A stretch of 64,000 nucleotides of DNA from Parvibaculaceae bacterium Mf 1.05b.01 (GTDB taxonomy: Bacteria > Pseudomonadota > Alphaproteobacteria > Parvibaculales > Parvibaculaceae). The stretch covers positions 686,496 through 750,495 of the forward strand of contig BAOK01000002.1 in NCBI GenBank assembly GCA_000509225.1, read 5' to 3'. Below are positions 59,502 through 64,000 of the stretch, one piece after another (within the stretch, counting starts at the first letter, position 1; every line of letters begins with the position of its first letter). The position numbers and the translations under genes are program-made. The notes under the pieces were generated by a model, which saw only the letters and a list, made by a program, of their open reading frames with translations, was not told where the DNA came from and searched no databases.

Positions 59502-60212
59502 ATGGCCTCCGACTTCACTGTCAATGCAGAGCCGGTTCATTTCAAAGAGGCGATTGATTTCTTTCGGGCGAAGCTCCGGCTTGGCACGCGCGCCTGGACG
59601 GACATTTGGCAGGACCAGCACGCGCGGACATTCGTCATTGCAGGGGCAATGAAAGATGACCTGGTCAAGGATTTTCAGCGGGCGGTCGGTGAGGCCATCG
59701 CTGAAGGCAAGACGCTTGACGAGTTCCGTAAAGAGTTTGACAGCATCGTTGCGCGGCACGGCTGGTCCTACAATGGCGGGCGCGGGTGGCGGAGCCGGGT
59801 CATCTTTCAAACCAATATGCGCGGAGCTTATGCGAATGGTCGCTGGCAACAGGTCGTGCGTCAAAAATCCCGGCGACCATTTGTGCGCTATGTGGCAGTT
59901 GATGACGACAATACGCGACCGGAACACTGGGACTGGCACGATACGGTCCTGCCAGTAGACGATCCTTTCTGGAAAACTCACGGGCCGCCCAACGGGTGGG
60001 GCTGCCGATGCCGTGTGCAATCGCTTTCAGCTCGCGATGTGAAAAGGCTGGGTCTCAAGGTCTCTGAGAAAGCACCTGAGATCCGCATGAGAGATGCGGA
60101 GGTCAATACACCCGAAGGCAAGGTGTCGATCAAGGTGCCTGAAGGTATCGATCCGGGCTTTGCCTGGAATCCCGGTCAGCCCGCCACAGAGCCCACCCGG
60201 CTGGGCGGGTAG
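59502..60212 (+). CDS. Phage head morphogenesis protein (Mu gpF-like)
   Basis: A 236-residue minor head protein of the SPP1 gp7/Mu F family. The Mu F domain is shown by VIFQTNMRGAYANGRWQQVV, FVRYVAVDDDNTRPEHWDWH and the zinc-binding-like end THGPPNGWGCRCRVQSL. In Mu, gpF is a minor head component injected with the DNA. It is shorter than Mu F. A gene for the gpG homologue, expected next, is not visible. Confidence 0.9.
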   Translation: MASDFTVNAEPVHFKEAIDFFRAKLRLGTRAWTDIWQDQHARTFVIAGAMKDDLVKDFQRAVGEAIAEGKTLDEFRKEFDSIVARHGWSYNGGRGWRSRVIFQTNMRGAYANGRWQQVVRQKSRRPFVRYVAVDDDNTRPEHWDWHDTVLPVDDPFWKTHGPPNGWGCRCRVQSLSARDVKRLGLKVSEKAPEIRMRDAEVNTPEGKVSIKVPEGIDPGFAWNPGQPATEPTRLGG

Positions 60213-60564
60213 GGTCGCGGGCTCGATTGCATTGTTTTGAGTCCCCATTCCCTCGAAAAATCCCAAATCCCGAAAATCGTCATAGAGGCTGTCTCAGCGC
60301 CTGAGAGCGTTCCAGCCGCCACATCCATGGCCTGAAAATCCTGCAACGCATTTTGCAACGCGCATTTGGGCGATTTGGACGCGTTCGGCTGCTTGTTTCC
60401 GGTGAAATCCCGCCTGAGCTGAGAAGGTGCCCGAATTCAGGGTGTGCGGTGGCTTGCCGGTTTGCCCGTGTGTTGGCCCTCACCCCGACACTTGTCGGGA
60501 TGTTTTCAGTTTTCTTTCGGGAGGAAGGTGCCCGCATCAAGTCACAAAAAGACGGGCCTCACAA
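60213..60564 (+). other. 350-bp gap with palindromes between head gene and protease
   Basis: No gene is convincing here, although the protease frame stays open upstream. The gap holds a stem-loop TCTCAG-cgc-CTGAGA at 60292-60306, a direct repeat TGCAACGC near 60340-60355 and the palindrome CCCGACA-ct-TGTCGGG at 60484-60499. That palindrome is followed by a T-rich stretch and GGGAGGAAGG. The gap takes the place of the gpG gene of Mu. It may carry a late promoter or terminator. Confidence 0.55.
60484..60499. promoter_or_regulatory. Second copy of the 16-bp palindrome, before the protease
   Basis: CCCGACA-ct-TGTCGGG, one base different from the site at 53894-53909. A shorter form CCCGA-cc-TCGGG occurs at 61722-61733, just before the DUF2190 gene. 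The three sites mark the boundaries of late gene groups. Confidence 0.5.
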
Positions 60565-61719
60565 GTGAAGCGGTTTCAGATTTTTCAATCAGGTACGCAT
60601 GTAGGCAGCTCCGGCGATGGCATGTCATTCTCGGATGCTGACGTTGCTGCAACGGCAGCCGCCTACGATCCCAGTGTACACGAAGCACCCATCGTGGTCG
60701 GGCACCCAAAGGACAACAAGCCAGCCTATGGTTGGATCGAAAGCGTAACTGCCAAAGACGGTTCGCTCTACGCTACCCCTCGTGCGGTTCAACCGGAATT
60801 CGCAGAATGGGTCCAGAAAGAACTCTACAAAAAGCGATCAGCTTCCTTCTACCTGCCAGATGCGCCAGGCAACCCAAAGCCAGGCACCTACTCCCTCCGC
60901 CATGTCGCCTTCCTGGGTGCACAGCCGCCAGCTGTGAAAGGCATGGAGGAGGTCGAGTTCTCTGACGACGAAGAAGGCACGGTCACCATCGAGTTTGGTG
61001 AAGAGGATGGCCTGCGGTCTATGTCGTGGGCCATTTCATCAATTGGCCGCTTAGCGCAGGCATTCCGCGATTTTCTGGTTGCAGAACGCGGAGAGGAAGA
61101 GGCGAACAAAGCTATTGAGAGTTGGGCGATTGAAGACATGTTCCGAGACGCCGGACGCTTGAGCGCAAAAGCCGACGCTGCCAGTGAGACCTCATCTGCA
61201 TTTTCAGAACAAGTGAGAAAGGATGCTCCCGTGGGCAAAACACAAGAAGAGATCGATGCTGAAGCTGCAAAGCTCGCGGCAGACAAAAAGACGTTTGACG
61301 ATCAGCGCGCCGACTTTGCTGAGAAGCAGAAAGCCGATGACCGCAAGGACAATGAGCGGGAGCTGCTGGCGCTTGTGGATGCGGGCAAGCTGGCACCAGG
61401 CGTGATCCCAGAAGCACTCGACTTCATGGACGGGCTCGACAAGACAGAGACGCTTGAGTTCGGCGAGGGCGACGGCAAGGTCAAGACGAACCGGCGCGAC
61501 TGGTTCCTCGGTCTATTGAAAAAGAGCGGGTCCGTCATCGACTTCGGTGAGGTCTCAGCGGAGGGCGGCGAGGGTGCGCAGACCGTCGATTTTGCTGCCC
61601 CCGATGGCTCGACCGTCGATCCCGCCCGCCTTGAACTCCACAATAAGGCTCTCGCATATCAGGGGGCCCACCCCAACACACCCTATGAGGACGCACTGGC
61701 TGCAGTCGGCGTTCGCTAA
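60565..61719 (+). CDS. Phage head maturation protease/scaffold (Mu gpI-like)
   Basis: A 384-residue protein of the Mu protease family. The N-terminal half contains APIVVGHPKDNKPAYGWIES and KKRSASFYLPDAPGNPKPG, then LRHVAFLGAQPPAVKGM, the family signature with the Ser in KKRSASFYL. The C-terminal part is acidic, coiled and scaffold-like (EIDAEAAKLAADKKTFDDQR). The GTG at 60565 was chosen because the family begins there; the frame is open for 46 more codons. In Mu the C-terminal part works as the scaffold (gpZ). Confidence 0.9.
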   Translation: MKRFQIFQSGTHVGSSGDGMSFSDADVAATAAAYDPSVHEAPIVVGHPKDNKPAYGWIESVTAKDGSLYATPRAVQPEFAEWVQKELYKKRSASFYLPDAPGNPKPGTYSLRHVAFLGAQPPAVKGMEEVEFSDDEEGTVTIEFGEEDGLRSMSWAISSIGRLAQAFRDFLVAERGEEEANKAIESWAIEDMFRDAGRLSAKADAASETSSAFSEQVRKDAPVGKTQEEIDAEAAKLAADKKTFDDQRADFAEKQKADDRKDNERELLALVDAGKLAPGVIPEALDFMDGLDKTETLEFGEGDGKVKTNRRDWFLGLLKKSGSVIDFGEVSAEGGEGAQTVDFAAPDGSTVDPARLELHNKALAYQGAHPNTPYEDALAAVGVR

Positions 61720-61748
61720 TCCCCGACCTCGGGACAAAGGAGAAAACC

Positions 61749-62168
61749 ATGGGCACTCAATCGGCCCCCACACAATCCCTCACCTACCTCGCAAGCGGTG
61801 CCGTTCGCGCCTATCGCGCAATTGGTTATGACGATGCCGAGGCCACTGTTGCAGGACAGAAGGTCAAGGGCGTTGCCCAACGTGCGGCAGCTGATGGCGA
61901 AGCAAGCGACGCAGTGACATCCGGCACAACGGTTGTTGAGACCGGCGGCGTGTTTGCACTCGGCGACAGCCTGATCGTGGACACAGAAGGCCGCGCCATT
62001 GCGGCCAGTGGTGCCCTTGGTGTCGGCGTCGGTGCCGTAGCGATGACATCCAGCGCCGCAAATGGCGATGTGCTCACTGGTGCTGACCTACCTGAATACG
62101 TCTTTGCGGACGCTCTGGAAGCATCGGGCGCGGCGGGGGAGCAGTGCGAAGTGCATCTGCGCCGCTAA
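61749..62168 (+). CDS. DUF2190 capsid-associated protein
   Basis: A 139-residue protein of the DUF2190 family, which includes capsid cement/decorator proteins. It is rich in Ala, Gly, Val and Thr. It contains LASGAVRAYRAIGYDDAEAT, then GGVFALGDSLIVDTEGRAIA and the short ADALEASGAAGE end. AAAGGAGAAAACC precedes the ATG. It sits between protease and major capsid gene, the usual decorator position. Confidence 0.87.
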   Translation: MGTQSAPTQSLTYLASGAVRAYRAIGYDDAEATVAGQKVKGVAQRAAADGEASDAVTSGTTVVETGGVFALGDSLIVDTEGRAIAASGALGVGVGAVAMTSSAANGDVLTGADLPEYVFADALEASGAAGEQCEVHLRR

Positions 62169-62202
62169 CTTTTTTTGATCTGCCACACAGGAGACCTTAT
62201 CC

Positions 62203-63144
62203 ATGGCACCGCTTACATCTTCCGGCGCTCGCGTCGTCGATCCCATCCTGACACAGGCCGCGCGTGGGTACACTCATGCAGAGCGTGTGGCGCAACTGCT
62301 GTTTCCACGGGTCTCTGTACCGATGCGCGGGTTCAAGCGCATTGAGTTCGGGAAAGAAGGTTTCCGACGCTACAACACCAGGCGTGCGCCAGGCGCTGCC
62401 ACCAAAGAGATCGTCTTTGGATATGAAGGCAAGTCCGCCGATCTCAGTCAATACGCGCTTGATGCGCTGGTGCCGCGCGAACATGTGCAAGAGGCTGAGG
62501 CTGGTCCGGGCATCAATCTGCAGATGGAGGCCGTCCGGGTCGTCCAAGATGTCATGTCGTTGGATGAAGAAGTGCAGGCCGCGCAACTTGCGACCAATGC
62601 AGCGAACTATGCAATCGGCAATAAGGAAACACTCTCAGGTGCAGATCAGTGGGATGACCCGACAGCTGATACCAAGACACAAATCAATGATGCGAAGGAA
62701 GCGGTGCGCAAGCGCATTGGCCGCGACCCGAACACCATTGTTATCACCGCGCCTCAGTTCCGGGCGTTGGATAACAACACGGCTATCCTCGAAAAGACCA
62801 AGTACACATCAAGCGACAGTATCACGGAAGAACTGCTCGCACGCTACTGGGGTTTTGACAAAGTTGGTGTTGCCCGGTCGGTCTATTCCGAAAGCGACGC
62901 AGGCGACTTTGTGGATGTCTGGGGTGACGCAGCTGTCATGGCCTATGTGCCTCAGGGTGAACAGCAGAGCGCACGTGTTCCCTCCTATGGCTACACCTAT
63001 CAGCTTGCCAATCATCCATTCGTTGAAGAGATGGCTTGGGAACGGGGACGCAAGAGCTGGGTTGCCGGTGTCACCGATGAACGCTCACCCGAACTGGTCG
63101 GCGCGGAAGCTGGCTTCCTCTTTAGCGACGTTCTTGCGGGCTAA
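62203..63144 (+). CDS. Major capsid protein
   Basis: A 313-residue capsid protein. The fold shown by sequence is the HK97-like one: an extended N-terminal arm (RVAQLLFPRVSVPMRGFKRI), a helix with DVMSLDEEVQAAQLATNAAN, and the beta hinge WGDAAVMAYVP with VPSYGYTYQLANHPFVEEMA. It corresponds in place to Mu gpT although the sequence is closer to other capsid families. It is preceded by AGGAGACC. Cleavage by the protease may remove the N-terminus. Confidence 0.9.
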   Translation: MAPLTSSGARVVDPILTQAARGYTHAERVAQLLFPRVSVPMRGFKRIEFGKEGFRRYNTRRAPGAATKEIVFGYEGKSADLSQYALDALVPREHVQEAEAGPGINLQMEAVRVVQDVMSLDEEVQAAQLATNAANYAIGNKETLSGADQWDDPTADTKTQINDAKEAVRKRIGRDPNTIVITAPQFRALDNNTAILEKTKYTSSDSITEELLARYWGFDKVGVARSVYSESDAGDFVDVWGDAAVMAYVPQGEQQSARVPSYGYTYQLANHPFVEEMAWERGRKSWVAGVTDERSPELVGAEAGFLFSDVLAG

Positions 63145-63180
63145 TCCACAAGCGGTCATCAGACTTTAGGAGTTCCCCCG

Positions 63181-63492
63181 ATGGGTAAGACAGCAGACAC
63201 AGAAACCGCCACCTACGACGTTCTCAGTCGATTGCGACATGACGGCAAGCGGTACGGCGTTGGCGAAAGTGTTGAGCTAACTGCGAAGCAACATGCCCAG
63301 GCATTCGCCAGTGGAGCGGTCAGCGAAGAGCCTGTTGATCTATCAGAGGCTGATGGCGACGGCGATGGTGGTGGCGACGATGCCGGCACCAAAGAGACAA
63401 AGCCACCAGCAAAGAAGAAGGCCGTCACCAAAAAGGCGACCACAAAAAAGGCTGCGGTCAAGAAAGCCACGCTGCCAAAACCAGATAGTTGA
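63181..63492 (+). CDS. Capsid-adjacent protein with histone H1-like tail
   Basis: A 103-residue protein. Residues 1-55 look like a small domain (YDVLSRLRHDGKRYGVGESV). The middle is Asp/Gly-rich (EADGDGDGGGDDAGTKE). The C-terminal 30 residues are Lys/Ala/Thr repeats (PPAKKKAVTKKATTKKAAVK), like histone H1 and bacterial H1-like proteins. It could bind DNA in the capsid or neutralise DNA charge. AGGAGTTCCCCCG precedes the ATG. Families with this N-terminal domain are seen near phage capsid genes. Confidence 0.75.
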   Translation: MGKTADTETATYDVLSRLRHDGKRYGVGESVELTAKQHAQAFASGAVSEEPVDLSEADGDGDGGGDDAGTKETKPPAKKKAVTKKATTKKAAVKKATLPKPDS

Positions 63493-63543
63493 TTTGGAGA
63501 TTTTGCAGCGGTCCGGCTGGCACGAGCCCGACCGCACAAGAAA

Positions 63544-63636
63544 GGGAGGGGCGAGACAATTGCCCCTCCCACCCGAGATGACCCGCCGACCGATGAAGCC
63601 GAGAGGGGGAGGCAGAAAGCAGAACCTGTCTCCCCC
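63544..63636 (+). terminator. Two strong stem-loops before the Acb2-like gene
   Basis: GGGAGGGGC (63544-63552) pairs with GCCCCTCCC (63562-63570). GGGGGAG-g-CAG (63605-63615) pairs with CTG-t-CTCCCCC (63626-63636). No long U-tract follows either. They separate the capsid genes from the Acb2-like gene and could be terminators or RNA-stability elements. A 44-codon frame (63578-63712) in this gap is doubtful. Confidence 0.5.
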
Positions 63637-63713
63637 ACCGCCGACAGGACAATGGAATGCATCGCTGGCCCAGCAATATGCCCTTTGGCCCAAAACCAAC
63701 GAGGAAGAATGAC

Positions 63714-63950
63714 GTGACCAAGAAGACACCAATGGACAGCACCTCCGACGAACGGGTGACCAACAACACGCTGCGGCACCAGTACAGGGTTCTGGATGAT
63801 GACGAAAAGGCGCAAATGAGCGCCATCAAAGATGCTGGTCTAGCGCTCCTCGGTGAAATTTCGAGACTCGGCAACTCTCGCGAAACGTCAATTGCCAGAA
63901 CCAAGGTTGAAGAAGCCGTGATGTGGGCTTGCAAAGACATCACAAGCTGA
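63714..63950 (+). CDS. acb2: Acb2-like anti-CBASS cyclic-nucleotide sponge candidate
   Basis: A 78-residue protein of the Acb2/Tad1-hairpin type (earlier DUF7681). It reads LRHQYRVLDDDEKAQMSAIK, then DAGLALLGEISRLGNSRETS and ARTKVEEAVMWACKDIT. The tyrosine at 24 and lysine at 39 are 15 residues apart, as are Tyr11 and Lys26 of Pseudomonas phage Acb2, which contact the ligand (recalled from the literature). Acb2 forms hexamers that bind cyclic di- and trinucleotides made by CBASS and so stop the host's abortive defence. The GTG at 63714 follows AGGAAG; an ATG at 63732 is possible. It lies among structural genes. The match is by motif and spacing, not by a search. Confidence 0.78.
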   Translation: MTKKTPMDSTSDERVTNNTLRHQYRVLDDDEKAQMSAIKDAGLALLGEISRLGNSRETSIARTKVEEAVMWACKDITS

Positions 63951-63972
63951 GACAGGAAAACCCAAAGCGGCC

Positions 63973-64000
63973 ATGACTTATGCGTCACAACAGGATTTGA
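63973..64000 (+). CDS. DUF1320 (Mu gp36-like) protein, first codons only
   Basis: The last nine codons read MTYASQQDL, the usual opening of the DUF1320 family (gp36/gpJ-like) found after the major capsid gene in Mu-like phages. The gene continues beyond the window edge. Confidence 0.7.

Larger units (their letters stand above)
42778..64000 (+). mobile_element. Mu-like (transposable) prophage, left end to window edge
   Basis: The element has the full Mu order: a leftward repressor, then rightward Ner, MuA-type transposase, MuB-type ATPase, early genes including GemA, Mor, and late genes for lysis, gp25-gp29, F-type head morphogenesis, protease and capsid. The left terminus is placed at the TG at 42778 or 42781, because the first of four direct repeats begins 6-10 bp inside it, as L1 does in Mu. 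The right end is outside the window. The prophage seems intact in the visible part, with no frameshift seen. Confidence 0.95.

Noticed and set aside
63293-63712. A plus-strand frame covering the gap before the Acb2-like gene
   Set aside because: It overlaps the H1-like gene in another frame and has low-complexity Arg/Pro content; a short start at 63578 has no ribosome site.
63213-63815. A 200-codon minus-strand frame opposite the H1-like and Acb2-like genes
   Set aside because: It is the reverse reading of Lys-rich repeats and disagrees with gene direction and ribosome sites.

Overview
The window is 64 kb of an alphaproteobacterial chromosome. From about 42,780 onward it is the left part of a transposable (Mu-like) prophage that runs off the right edge. 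Protein sequence style, many degradative and lipid enzymes (FATP-type acyl-CoA ligase, acyl-CoA dehydrogenase, enoyl-CoA hydratase, several SDRs, GSTs, an LLM flavin monooxygenase) and a GapR-type protein in the phage fit an aerobic, lipid- or hydrocarbon-using alphaproteobacterium, perhaps of the Parvibaculum group. The genus is an inference, not something read directly.

Host part, left to right: the 3' end of PEP carboxylase (3-545); a Tat-exported multicopper oxidase behind a TetR gene (573-2761); a Spx/ArsC-like protein, a GNAT and a TusA-like protein (2919-4071); a FATP-type acyl-CoA synthetase (4225-6018); an LLM monooxygenase, TetR and SDR group (6563-9371). A seven-gene minus-strand run (GNAT, GST, GST, metallo-beta-lactamase hydrolase, SDR and two carboxymuconolactone-decarboxylase paralogues; 9379-14614) looks like an uncharacterised degradative operon. 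Then come a chemoreceptor (15347-17521), an HSL-type esterase, and a coupled GlpD / diacylglycerol-kinase / alkyl-DHAP-synthase-like operon (18745-23084) that suggests ether-lipid or glycerolipid chemistry. A DsbA-type isomerase and three tandem alpha/beta hydrolase paralogues (23931-26664) follow. After these are an agmatinase-GNAT-kinase operon (27709-30088), beta-oxidation genes (30844-33680), a PilZ-like protein, DUF6165 and a GT9 glycosyltransferase, an ICMT-like methyltransferase, a LysR/pirin/pirin locus with unusual inverted repeats, a stand-alone BLUF photoreceptor, an MmyB-type XRE regulator, a GST and small membrane proteins.

Prophage part: the left end is marked by a TG-initiated terminus near 42,778-42,781 and four direct repeats that I read as transposase-binding sites. 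A leftward immunity operon follows (S24-type repressor plus a small exported protein, 43139-44137). The rightward early operon holds Ner, a second repressor-like HTH protein, the MuA-type transposase, the MuB-type ATPase, many small overlapping genes, a GapR/DUF2312 protein, GemA, a zinc-ribbon protein, an AEP primase-polymerase and Mor (44297-53888). Late genes follow: GH108 endolysin with a calcium-loop-like insert, holin, gp25/26/27-like proteins, terminase, portal, head morphogenesis protein, protease, DUF2190 protein and major capsid protein. Next are a protein with a histone H1-like tail and a small protein that looks like Acb2, the phage sponge that soaks up CBASS signalling nucleotides (63714-63950). 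The window ends in the first codons of a DUF1320 (gp36-like) gene.

The most notable items are the Acb2-like gene, the repressor-HTH paralogue, the GapR-like and primase genes in a transposable phage, the near-identical palindromes before the lysis and protease-capsid blocks, the seven-gene degradative cluster, and the GlpD-DAGK-AGPS operon.
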